A DNA stretch of 64,000 bases from Roridomyces roridus (Eukaryota; Basidiomycota; Agaricomycetes; Agaricales; Mycenaceae), in contig JARKIF010000077.1 of assembly GCA_029378245.1 (NCBI GenBank), positions 62,001-126,000 on the forward strand. The letters are read 5' to 3'. A model generated the notes under the pieces. It did not search any database, was not told the origin of the DNA, and saw only the letters and a program-made list of their open reading frames with translations. Position numbers and translations under genes: made by a program. Shown in pieces: positions 22,251 to 32,459 of the stretch; position 1 is the stretch's first letter; every line of letters starts with the position of its first letter.

Positions 22251-22389
22251 GTTTGTAGGGAGGCTCAATTGGGACGCGGCAGGGCTGCCGGAGCTCTCTC
22301 CTGCCGTTTCGGCACGAAATCAAATGTTTTGCAGCAATAATTTTCACTTTTTAAAATTAAAAAGAAAAGAGCTGATATTACACGTGATC

Positions 22390-22562
22390 ACGACTTAACG
22401 CGTTAATTCATTTGATGCGTTAAAGTCTTGAGACGAACGGAAAAACCAAAATACACGTGCTGCAGGGTTTAACGCGTTAAGCCGTTCAACGCGTTAAGCC
22501 GTTCAACGCGTTAGGATTTTGGCATTTAACGCGTTGCCCACTGCGCGTTTTGACGCGTCAAA
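22390..22562. promoter_or_regulatory. Subterminal cluster of AACGCGTT boxes, left of B
   Basis: At least five AACGCGTT or close variants (near 22396, 22471, 22488, 22505 and 22528) plus GACGCGTC at 22552, with a CACGTGATCACG palindrome just before. It sits between the TIR and the 3' end of the acidic gene. Candidate transposase-binding repeats, or the remains of a bidirectional regulatory block. Confidence 0.55.
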
Positions 22563-22643
22563 GCGATGCATTTGATCAGTAAAAAAAACATTTGCCGGGT
22601 ACGTAATGCGCCGCCGGCCCCCAAAAAAAGGATCCCGCCCTCA

Positions 22644-25600
22644 CTAGTCGGCATCGGAGTCGAACCCCAGCTCATCGGCCAGGTCTTGCGCCTGCTCGGG
22701 AGTCAAACCCGTGAACGGATCATCCTCTTCCATGGGGACGGCATCAGCGCCCAGGGTGTCGGCAGCGTCGGCAGCCGACGGGGTTTTGTCGGCAACCCCG
22801 GCGCGCGGGCTGGGTTTGTCGACAGCAGGCGGGGTGGTGGATTCTTCGGCGGCCGGTCTGTTGACGATGGGATCGTCGGTGCTGATGGGCCCCAGGTTGT
22901 TGGCAGCATCGGCAGCCGAAGGGGTTTTGTCGGCAACCTCGGCGCGCGGGGTGGGTTTGTCGACAGCAGGCGGGGTGGCGGGTTCTTCGGCGGCGGGTCT
23001 GTTGGTGATGGGATCGTCGGTGCTGATGGGATTATCGGTGCTGATGGTGGGGACGGCATGGGCGCCGTGGCCAGTAGTCACCCTGATGAATCAATCCAAT
23101 CAGCACTGATTCCGTGCATCAAAGGCAAGGAAAGAAAAAAACTTACCGCTCCAGAACCCACGTCACGTCGGCCAGCATCTCCGACCACATCCTTGGAGGC
23201 TCGGCAGCACCGTCTCCCCAGCGCTCGCTCCACATCTTCAGGCCCATCAGCACGTTCAGGAAGCCGTTCGGCCCCCTCAGATTGACCTCGGCGAGGGAGG
23301 CGTCTCCTCGGAGCAGCCAGGGCGTCCCATCCTCGCGCGTAGTCTGCCTCCACTCCGGGTTACTCTGGACCCACCACCGGACCATCCTATCGCCGATGGA
23401 GCCCACGACTTTGGACGTCCGCCACCCCGACTTCCGCGCGTTCTTGACCCAATCCGAAATTTCGAAAGGCCGCATCTGGGCCTTGTGAGACTTTGTGCTT
23501 GACTTTCCAGTGGATTCCTGTGGAACGGGTGAGTGATCTGGCACATGTCCCGACCAAAAAGGAAGGCTTACCTCGATGGCAAAGCCGCAATCAACCTCGG
23601 ATTTCATCCAGAGCTCGACGGCGAGGTGGAATTCGGGACCGAGCGCAGGGCCGACGTTGGTGTCCACCAGCAGCAGCTGCTCCCGCGCGCTCTCCGCCGC
23701 CTGCTTCGGATCCTGGGTTTTCCTTCCTCCTGCAAAGCGAGCCTTGGGCCCGACCTTGATGGCCTTTTTCCCCGCCTCGAGCATCTCCCCCCGCGGTACC
23801 TCCACATCCACATCCATCTCCTCCTCGTTCTCGTTCTCCTTCTCGTTGCCGTTGACGCCCTCCTTCTCGCCCTCCTCCTCACCCTCCTCCTCGCCCTCCT
23901 CCTCACCACCCTCGTCATCGCCTTCAACAGCACCATCACGTCGGGCTTTCTTCGACTTCGGGCCACTTTTTTTTGCCGCAGCCTTGCGTTTCCCGGTAAC
24001 CTGCGAGCCTGGGCCCCAGCCAAGCTTCGATGCAGCGGAGCCAATCCCCAGCGCAGCGAACAAGTGGCGGTTTCTAGCCGCGTCCTCTTCCCACTCGAGC
24101 TCCGACGGCGTCTTCTTGCCCAACTCGGCAAGCCGTTCCTCGCGCAACGCGTCGTCCAGGAGTGAGAGCTCGTTCCTGAGATACTGCCCCACTACGGCCG
24201 TTCCAGTCGCTGGAGTGGGAGCGGTTGGTGCTGCTGCTAGGGGCGCGGGGGGAGGAGCAGTTGGTGCTGCTGCTGCTAGGGGCGCGGGGGGTGCGGGGGG
24301 TGCGCTTGCTGCTGCTGATGTTAACGGCGGCGGCACGGCGTCTTGACTCTGAAAGGCGGGCGTGCCGAGGGTAGGAGTCGAGGGCTCGGACGCTGTTCTC
24401 GCGGTGTCCTTGCCCTTGCTTGTACTCGCGACCGGGGGTGGCGTCGCCTCACTCTGGCCCGTACTCGGCATCAGCGTGCCGTCGGCCAAGCCTTTGCGGG
24501 TCACATCTGCGGCGCGGGCGTCAGATCGAAAGAGAGGAGAGGAAGCAGAACGAGCACGTACGGCAACTGTACACATATTTACTGAAGTTCTGAATGACGC
24601 CGGCATGGTGTTTGGGGTTGAAGGACCCAAAGTCCATGCCAGGGTGTATCTTGAAATCGTCACCGCCCTGGACACTGATTGGTCCGTTAGTTAGAGTAAC
24701 TACAAGGTGAGATAAATCAGACTCACTACATGGTGTGCACCGTACTGGTGGCACGCGTCTTGCCCTCTCCCTCGAGCTTCCCCGCCAGGATAACAATCTC
24801 GTAGCCGGTCAGCGCACGGAGGCGGTTGACGATGATCTCAGCCACCGCGGAGAACTGCTTTCGTGCACTATGTCTCATGTCAGCGTCTGCCGTCCAAATG
24901 CCAAGATGCATGCAGGGACGTACACTTCCTTCTCTTCCTCCGTCATCAGAAGCTTGAATTCGGGCTCTCCTGCTGGCTCCTCGTCCTCACCGGGATCCTG
25001 GCCCTCACCGCCGACGCTCTTCTCTGGAGCCGCCTCCTCTTCGTCATCCCCTTTGTCAACCTTGCCGTGCTCACGCTCGTAACTCTCCTGCACGCGTTTA
25101 TGCACATCCGCCGGCTCTCGAGCAAGCATGCTGCGTGCGATCTCGACACGCAGCGTTAGACCCGTGCGACTGTCCACACCTGGGTGTGTCTCAGCGAAGG
25201 CGGTGGCGATTCGGTCCTTGAATTCGGCCAGGCCCATCACATACTGCGGGAGGGACGAACACCTCGACTTGGTGTCAGAGTCGTCGGGATCTGGGATGAG
25301 CTGCTCGAGAACGCGGTGCATCTTTCCCCGAGCTAGACCAAGACCTCGACGTTTGCGGCCGTACCAGTTTTTGATCTTCTACAGACATTCATGAGAAAGA
25401 AAAAAAGGAAACTAACGAAGTACGCACCGCTTGCATCTTCCCAACGAGCTCGGTCTGCGCGAGTTCCTCCTCAGGCGACTCGGGGGCCCTAGCATAGTCG
25501 ACACCATCATCCGGTGGGTCCTGCGCCAAGGGGAGACGCCAGGGGAAGTGCGCCCAATATGCCGCGTAGACCTTGGGGAACCACGAAGAGGCAGCGCCGT

Positions 25601-25793
25601 GTGCGACGGTGCCAGCCCAAGTGCTGCCCTCCTCCTTTTTCCTACATGCAGCGTCGTATTCTGGAATGTAGCTCTCGAGGAATTCCAGTCGCTTCCCGTG
25701 GAAATCGCCCCGGTTGCCAGGTTTCTTGGGTGGGTCGCTGGGGTCGGGCGTTGCCCTGCTTTTTGCTGCTCTCTTCTTGCTGTTGTTGCCCAT
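22644..25793 (-). CDS. Long acidic protein with homeobox-like helix (element B)
   Basis: Multi-exon gene starting MGNNSKKRAAK at 25793 and ending LADELGFDSDAD. Readable segments in order: FHGKRLEFLESYIPEYD, a PWRLPL segment, KIKNWYGRKRRGLG (resembling a homeodomain recognition helix with its Trp-x5-Arg pattern), MHRVLEQLIPD, GYEIVILAGKLEGEG with STVHTM, a Pro/Ala/Ser-rich region, LGWGPGSQVTGKRK with basic runs, Glu-rich stretches, AKQ-type MKSEVDCGFAIE, WVKNARKSGWRTSKV, GLKMWSERWGDG and a C-terminal repeat of two roughly 45-residue Pro/Ala units. The Lys-rich and Glu-rich segments suggest a nuclear protein. The paralogue at 37658-40713 shows the same exon order. It could be a DNA-binding accessory factor of the transposon; no enzymatic motif was found. 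Confidence 0.65.
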
Positions 25794-26090
25794 GGTAGCG
25801 TACACACTTTTGCTGGATCACATGCGCACCAAATACTGGCAACGGTGGCGGATCACGCATTGCAACCAGAGGGAGAGAAATGTCGAGCAAGGGCGGGGGG
25901 AGCGTTGACAGCAGAGCAGAGCGTCGTCGAGGTGAGAGTCAAGTTGCACGGTGGGAATGTGGGCCCAGTGCATACACGCTGTCATACGGAGATTAAGGAG
26001 ATCCTCTAAAATAAAACTGAATTGAGCTATGTTTGAAAATTTCCACGTCATGTCAATGGTAAATTTAACCGACCACCACCAATATACTAG

Positions 26091-26177
26091 GTATTGGTGG
26101 GGCAGAGGTCCAAGACGCCAGCCCAATTTCCTTACGGTTACTGGGCTTCCGAATTGGACCTCTCGCGCCACCAATCC
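26091..26177. repeat. Foldback hairpin, copy in element B
   Basis: Two-tier imperfect hairpin. The outer arms are GGTGGGGCAGAGGTCCA and TGGACCTCTCGCGCCACC, with inner arms AGCCCA and TGGGCT. A conserved copy lies at 37275-37363 in the same gene gap of element A (reverse orientation). Either a small MITE inherited by both elements or a structured transcript. Confidence 0.5.
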
Positions 26178-26366
26178 TTTTGCGTTCAATTCCCCGCGCT
26201 AGTACCTTTTTATTTTATTTTTCTCAGTTCACAAGTTCCCTCTCAAGCCCACTCTCAAATTTCGAATCACAATTGTAGTCCAAGAAGACGACACAGATTC
26301 CATTCGTTCGTTCGTATATGTACAAGTACGCGCGGCAAACTACAAGAAGACAAAGCAAAAAACCCC

Positions 26367-27295
26367 TCACCCAAAGAACGATCCCCCGTCGTGGAGCTCC
26401 TCCTCGGTGAGACGCGACACCCGCTCGCCTGGCTCCGCAGCCTCTGCCGCTTCCTGCCTATACAAAAGATCAATGCGAGCTCCCAAAAGTAAGGAATCCA
26501 CGCACCAAGTCCCCTTGAAGATGGACGGTGTGTGCCGAGGGCTGCGCATCACAAAAAGACCCGCGGCTTGAGACGAGGCGGTCGACGAGGCGGTCAACGA
26601 GGAGGTCAACGAGGAGGTCGACGCAACGGGTGTCGAGATCGAGGTCGACGACGAGGCCAGAGGGCTGGAGTCGTAATACGAGGGCAGCATGCTCGAAATC
26701 GACTGGCACACGGACGCTTCGGGCGTCCGCGGTCCTGGGCGAGCTAGACTCGACGGCGAGAGCGTCGCACGCGCAGTGCTGTTGGACGAGCCAGGCGTCT
26801 GCATCTGAATAGCTGGCCGAGCTGGCGTCAACAGGCTGGGCGAGCGCGAGGTTGGGATCTCGACGCGAGGGTCCCTCTTGTTGCTTTTCATTTTCGGAGG
26901 CTTGGGGCTGTCGTCCTCGTACATGTCGTCGATGGTGGTGACAGGAGGAGAGGGTGGGGGCGTTGGGATGTGTCGGTCAACGCCTCGTTCTCCACGCTCC
27001 TCGTGGCGATGGTCTGAGATGCAGTGACGAGCCCAGAACTCCTCGGCGTGGAGGTGGCGCCTGAAGATATAGAGGTCTCGTCCACGGAGACGAGCGTCCA
27101 TCCAAAGCTCAGCATCCGAGCTGCAAAGGAGTCGTCAGTACAACCAAGAGAGGATGATGCAGACACGCACTAGAGGGTGTACGACCCCTGGAACAACACC
27201 ACATACCAAAACCGCTTCTCTGCGGCATCGTGCGTCTTGTGGTCGGTGAAGTTGGAGCCTTGGCAGAAGGGCATGGAGCAAGTATAGACGGCCAT
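26367..27295 (-). CDS. RNase-H1-N-like accessory protein (element B)
   Basis: Starts MAVYTCSMPF at 27295. The first exon carries HKTHDAAEKRFWYVVLFQ. After an intron it reads YSDAELWMDARLRGRDLYIF and HLHAEEFWARHCISDHRH, then PTPPPSPP, Ser/Thr-rich low-complexity sequence and RSPRHTPSIFKGTW. A last intron (about 26505-26460) leads to QEAAEAAEPGERVS, RLTEEELHDGG and SFFG. The first 90 residues are strongly conserved with element A and form a compact globular domain. The aromatic strand, YSDAE turn and helix weakly resemble the hybrid-binding domain of RNase H1. The rest looks disordered except for the conserved C-terminal helix. It is possibly nucleic-acid binding. This copy shows no break. Confidence 0.6.
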
Positions 27296-27384
27296 GGTGA
27301 GGATTCGAGCAACGATGGTGGTGGAGAGAAAGAAAGAAGCGATAAGAACAACACGAGTCACGCGGCAAGTAAATAAGGCACGCC

Positions 27385-27425
27385 AATCTAACGCGTTAAA
27401 TGGCAGCCCAGATTTAACGCGTCAA
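27385..27425. promoter_or_regulatory. AACGCGTT boxes upstream of the RNase-H1-N-like gene (B)
   Basis: CTAACGCGTTAAA near 27388 and TTTAACGCGTCAA near 27413 lie about 100-120 bp upstream of the start codon at 27295. The same arrangement is seen in element A. Confidence 0.5.
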
Positions 27426-27522
27426 GGGTCGATGGAAACTCTTAGAACCCACCAGTAGTATAAACAAACGACGCGCACCTCAACACGTTAAATTCAAGAA
27501 ATACAATACACGCCGAAAGTCC

Positions 27523-27924
27523 TCACACCCTCGCAGCCTTCGACGACGTCGACCCTGCTCTTTTGCCATCCTTTCTGATCTCCCTCGCCAACCTGGAATT
27601 TGTTTCAGTACACCGATAGGATAACAGAAGACCCACTCACCGGCGTTTCGCGCGTCCCTCCGGGCCCGCCTTCAGAAGTTTGACGAGTTTGTCGTCAGCT
27701 GTGCGCCGTGCTTGCGCTGCGGCTTGCGCTCTGGCGCGGATTTGTGAGGACCTCTCAGCAGCCTTGACGGTCCCAGTGCGTGAGGGCGCCAGCATGTGGA
27801 TGACATCAGCGTCCCAGCCAGGGACCTCGTCGGGAGGGGACGGTTTGGAAGCTGTGGCCTCCCGGTGTCTGCGAAAGTGGCGGGGTTCGGCTTGGATTTG
27901 AATGATGTGGGCGTCCTCGGGCAT
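27523..27924 (-). CDS. Small basic accessory protein (element B)
   Basis: Begins MPEDAHIIQIQ at 27924. It has GWDADVIHMLAPSR and the conserved helix QARRTADDKLVKLLKAGPEG, then an intron (about 27640-27592) and a second exon LAREIRKDGKRAG ending SSKAARV at 27523-27525. It is about 118 residues with a high Arg/Ala/Lys content. It keeps the same frame and intron position as 20860-21264 despite clear divergence, which supports a real protein. No known domain. It lies between the Cys/His-rich and RNase-H1-N-like genes. Confidence 0.6.
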
Positions 27925-28163
27925 GGAGTGTAGAGCGATGGTGTGAGTGTAGAGCGTAGATGTGGCGTGCCAGCGCAGTGATCGGCTGTATGATGGAGGA
28001 CGAAGAAAAAGGGAGGGTGAAGCAAAATTTAAGAACCTCTGCGCAGTATACCAAACGGTAATTATTAGTGCAAGTTGCTCACACGACTACATAGGCGTAC
28101 AATACCCGTCAGATAGAGAGCAAGAAATTCAGACGCTACAAGAAATGCACCTCGTCGTTGACA

Positions 28164-29068
28164 CTACCGCCCACCCAGCCTCTTCCTCACCCGCTTCGCA
28201 TGGCCCCCATGCTCAACCCACTCATCGCTCTGCGGACACACGCAGACGCACCCAGGACAATCATCAAAACCACAGCGTTCGCAACGGGGGAAGAAGTGGC
28301 CGCCCTCGTGCTCGATCCACACGTCCGAGGCGTCACACAAGCATGCGCAGCCCACACATTCCTCCCCATAGCAATGCGTGCAACGTACTGGGTGCGACGG
28401 ACGGCTAAGGAAGGCGCTACTGCAATCGTCTTCTTCGCTGTCGGATGCAGCAATGTCGGTTAGAGAACGTCCCGCTCGTGCTGGTCCATCGAGAGGCTGA
28501 GGGAGTTTGGAGAGTGGGGCTGCTCGCGCGGTGCGTGCAGGTAGGTGCTTGGTGAAGATCTCGCTCTTGCGGACGTTGCTGAGAAGCGAGGGCGGATTAG
28601 AAGCAGAAGTGGGGAAGAAGGTGAAGGAAGGGAACACATACTTGCGGATGTTCAGCTCATCCTTGGCCGCGCGAGCGTCTGCCCTTTCCTGCAAAAGTTT
28701 GCTGCGGTACGAATGAGAACACATGTATTGGGAGGACAAAAGAGACGTACCGGTCGCGATAGCCTTCAGACTGTTCAGCGGCCTTTCTTTTGGCCTTGAG
28801 GTGAGCCTTGGGATTGCGAGATACGGCAGCGCGTTTGCTGAGATGGAATGAGCGAGGCCTGGCGCGCAGAGACGATTTCAGACCGCTGCATTCGCTCTCT
28901 CGCCTTGGAGAGGCGGGTGTCGCGATTTCTGGTCAGAACGAACGTGTGAGGTGGGAGCGTGAATGAGGGAGAGTGCCAGCAGACTCACCGATCTTCATAA
29001 TCCTGCCGACTCTGTTGCCGGCGGCGCTGTCTCTCGTCAGGCTCCAAGGGCGGACGACCAGCAGCCAT
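28164..29068 (-). CDS. Cys/His-rich accessory protein (element B)
   Basis: Starts MAAGRPPLEPDERQRRR at 29068. Small exons encode a basic helical region (SRQDYEDR, DTRLSKARERM, KRKAAEQSEGYRDR, LLQERADARAAKDELN). The last exon has FTKHLPARTARAAP, an acidic linker DIAASDSEEDD, and two metal-binding-like modules. These are CTHCYGEECVGCACLC with VWIEHEGGH, and CERCGFDDCPGCVCVC with EWVEHGGH, ending RKRLGGR. All sixteen or so cysteines and both GH motifs are conserved with element A, while the linkers differ, so the cysteine modules are under selection. Probably a nuclear zinc protein working with the transposase or the TET enzyme; this role is inferred only from linkage. Confidence 0.7.
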
Positions 29069-29652
29069 GAGATGAAAGGTGTGGAGGTGGGTATGCGTCG
29101 AGGGGATGCTGGTGGAAGTGGGACGAATCTGGGTGGTGGAAGTGGGAAGAGGGTACGGGAACCAAATACAGAAACGCTTCGCACTTGCAATATCAGTTCG
29201 CGACACAAATTAAATCACCTTTTAATTGCCCAGTGCTCTTGCATCCACTCTCTGCCTTTGGCAATTTTCCTCCATGTACCTGAGATTCATAGGTTATCCC
29301 CAAAAAAACACTGGACCCAATGCGACGCTCTCTGCTTTTTGAAAAAATAAACAAGCCTAAAAACAAAAGTCCTTCGCAAAGTGTCCGGAACACCTCCTCG
29401 TCACCGGCGTTTTCATTTGAGGTCGAACGCTGCAATGGTTCGTGTCTGAGCGTCAAGTGTTCCCGACAGTAATGCTTGTTCCCGACACAAATTGCCTTTT
29501 TTGGGCGTATGCCTCCCCCCTCCTCTCTCTCTCAATACGACCACAAGTGAAAAGCTACTAGATTGATTGAGGTACAGATTTACGTGCCTACAGAAGGAGA
29601 GGCAGTAGCAGGAGGTATCAGCGCAGTCCGAGGTCCGTCTATGCAGAGTCTA

Positions 29653-31473
29653 CTACGCGCAGCGAATCTTCTTCGCGGGAGGCTGCCCTCCATCCTCTTC
29701 CTCCTCCTCCTCCCCGTCGCCGTCAGTGAGGTCGCTGATGTCTCCCACCTCAGCCTCCGCCCACACCTCTGCGCACACACGACCGGCGTAATTCCCCACT
29801 TTGACGTCCTTCCAAAGGGCAAAGTTCTTTAGCGCGTGGACCCAGCAACTCTGGCGAGAACGTTCCCGAGCAGCGTGGTCCTCCGGTGTGGCTGATGCAG
29901 CCCACGCGAGGTCCGTCTTGTAGCCGTTGGCCGCCCAACGGAAGAGCCCTCCCGCGGAGTACTGGAGCAGGGAGAAGCGTTCTTCCCCGTCTTGGATGGG
30001 GGTGTTGGAATGGGTGACGACGGCAGACGGGATGAGGATCGCGCAGCCAGGGGGAAACCGCACGATGAGGTCATAGTCCCAAAGGACTAGATGCCCGCCT
30101 TGGTCAGGGTCGTATTCGCCCAGCGCGGTGATGCAGCACATCCCATCTGCTTTGTTCCCCTGGTCGGCATGAGGAGGGGACACGGAAAAGGGCCCGAGGT
30201 TGACAGTGATGGAGGCAAACGGGGACTTGGGGAAGACGCCGCGCAGGCCTGGCTGTCTGGCGAGAAGGCTGCGTTTGTTGCGGTGGTAGGCGGAGTAGAT
30301 GGGGTAGCAGAGCGATTTGAAAGGGCCTACAGGGCCATGAGCGAGACGCGCAGCAGAGGGAGGAAGGACGAACCGATGGGGAATGTGCACATGCGGCCGA
30401 TGGCCACGTTACCGAGCATCTTGTCCATGGCGCGCCCGTTCTTGGCAGACGTGGCTTTGACGTTGCCAGGCTCTTTGCGACCGCCGCCAAACCCCATGCC
30501 CGCCGTCTCGGATGGAAAGCCTGGCCCTTCCTTGAAGGCACGGCGATGATGGTGAGCGCTGTCGGGGAACGACATCTCCTCCCGCGCGTCTCGGACGGCC
30601 TTGTTAGCGTCCTGGAGCACGGGAGCCCAAGACTCGCCAGGAAGAGGCGGGGCAACCAATGCGCCAATGACATGGCCGTGCTTGTCGACGAGCACGTGTG
30701 TTTTTCTGCTTGAGGGGTGAGCATCGAAAAGAAAGTAGCAGGAGGAGGAGGAACGCACTCTCCCTGCCAGTCCGCATACTGCAGGTGCTCTTTCAAGTAC
30801 TCTGCTTCACGCGCGTGCGCGAAGAGTGGGTGGTTGGGCGTCCCGGCAAGGCCTGTCCAGCGAGGGTGTGCAGCGCGGAATTTGGCTGCATCGAAGGCGA
30901 GCTCAATAGGCGAAGAGGCAGCAGCCATCTTGAGCATGCGAAGGGTGGGTGCAGGTGGTTCGAGTGAAGATTCGGCGGCCTGCGCTGCCTGCTTCCGTTT
31001 GGTCCGAGCCTTCTCGCGTTTACGATTGTTGCTCTTCTTGGCGGCGGTGGGTTTGGTAGCGGCGGGTTTGGTAGGCGCAGGTTGGGCAGAAAGCGGTGCA
31101 GAGGCTAAGGAAGGGCTGGGCATCGAGGGCACGTGAGGAGGGTAGTCAAGGTCCAGATCCTCCCCCTCAGGAATGTCGCCGCGGTCTTCCCGTTCTAGAC
31201 GCGCGTCGTTCTCGCGAAGGAGAGCCTCGCGGAGGTCGTAGTTGTGGCAGACAATGGGAGGGCCGAGGGATACTAGGTGGTTGTGTCAGCAGGCGCGTCA
31301 GGAAGGCAAAGGGGCAGAAGGAGAAGGGAGGGAGGGTGTAGGTAAAACGCCCTGCTCTGTGGTGGGAATCGGGCGTTTTACCTACACCCTAGGAAAGAAG
31401 GGAAGGAGGAGGTGACACGGCACACACCTGGGTTGAGAATCTGGGTCGTTGTCGAGTCGAACGGCTCAGGCAT
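29653..31473 (-). CDS. TET/JBP family 2-oxoglutarate/Fe(II) dioxygenase (element B)
   Basis: Likely oxidises 5-methylcytosine, or another modified base, in DNA, as shown for mushroom TET/JBP relatives. The model has four exons: 31473 onward (MPEPFDSTTTQILNP), then from about 31276, from about 30711, and 30331-29653, giving roughly 500 residues. The N-terminal half is Ala/Lys-rich with KKSNNRKREKARTKRK, a probable nuclear localisation signal. Catalytic core motifs are KTHVLVDKHGHVIGAL, LCYPIYSAYHRNKRS, the iron ligands H-x-D in PPHADQGN, GGHLVLWDYDL, FPPGCAILIPS, the distal histidine in VVTHSNTPI and the 2-oxoglutarate arginine in EERFSLLQY. The tail is acidic then PPAKKIRCA. All key residues are present, so it is probably active. 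It is divergent from the transposase gene, sharing a 990-bp upstream region. Confidence 0.88.
31333..31390. repeat. Perfect 20-bp stem hairpin in TET intron 1
   Basis: The arms 31333-31352 and 31371-31390 are perfect reverse complements around an 18-base loop. It lies within the first intron (about 31427-31277) of the TET gene. It could act as an RNA hairpin affecting splicing, or be a tiny foldback insertion. Confidence 0.7.
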
Positions 31474-32459
31474 CGCGTCGAGAGAGAGAAGCGCTGGCAA
31501 CAGCGGCTAGCTTAGTCAGCTCCCCTTCCCTTTTTAAGTAATGATCGGTGGCTCCAGCTCTTTTTAAGTAGCAGTGGGTGAGCGTTTTCTTCAAACAGAA
31601 AGTTGCTACACATGAGGTACAGTGAGAAGACTACGTTAACAACACATGCACGAGGATATTTAGAGCTTGGCCTGAAGAAGGGTGAGCAGAAAGCCAGAGA
31701 TTGAGATTGAGGACGGACCTTGCCCTTTTTGAGCGCAACGAGATCCCAGTGTCTCTCGATACACTCCCCATCGAACGTGCCGAATGCACTCAGTGCTGCA
31801 AGGGTGGTCTTGCAGGGCTCCATGTGTGCGCGTGCGTGGAGGTGGGTGTCAATGCCCAAGTGGGCGTCAAAGCTGGTGGGGATGTGCTCGTTAGCCATAC
31901 ATAGGAGACAGGAACGAGAGTACTTACGTTCTGTAACGCTCGCCCGTTCCTGGGTCCGTTGGTGCAAGGTTTGGGCGAGGGGAAGGGGACGGCATCGCAG
32001 TGAAAAGACAAAGAGTTGGGCGTTTGATGGCCGGGCAACTGGTAATAATGCGAAACCAAATACTGTGTATGGGGTTGCCCCAATCCTTCAGTTGCGAACT
32101 ACTATTGTGCCGTAGCAGTATGTCGGCGGATTAATTTGATCATTTGATCCTGCCATGCCAGCTGGTCGTGGGTTCGACTCCCACATCCAACATCCCGTTT
32201 CTTGAAAATAATTTTTCTTTTTTCCTCTTCCTTTCGTCTCCTTTCCTTTTGACTCCCTGCGTCCCTTTTGTCTTCTCTTCCCATTCTCTTCCCATTCTCT
32301 TGCCGACTTCTGCTTGTCGCGTACTCGTCTCATCTGGGAATCTGACCTCAACTTGGGGTTTGATGCTTACAAAGTTACATCACCTCAGCCTCCTTCCCTT
32401 TAACGCGATATCTCCACCCACCTTCAACGCGTCGATTCCCTCCCCTCTCCATTAACACC
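31474..32459. promoter_or_regulatory. Divergent TET/transposase intergenic region
   Basis: A 986-bp region between two oppositely transcribed start codons. It carries TTTAACGCGA and TCAACGCGTCGA boxes (32398-32433) just before the transposase start, and pyrimidine-rich runs typical of fungal promoters around 32220-32300. A minus-strand open segment (31899-31727) with protein-like composition and the phrase GECIERHW may be an unmodelled upstream exon or a remnant; it has no counterpart in element A here. A tRNA T-arm-like sequence lies at 32165-32190. Confidence 0.5.

Noticed and set aside
23576..24346. 256-codon plus-strand frame rich in Ser/Ala/Gly
   Set aside because: Antisense shadow of the low-complexity acidic protein gene.
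32088..32351. Minus-strand frame containing WESNPRPAG
   Set aside because: This phrase is the usual mistranslation of a tRNA T-arm-like sequence, not a protein.
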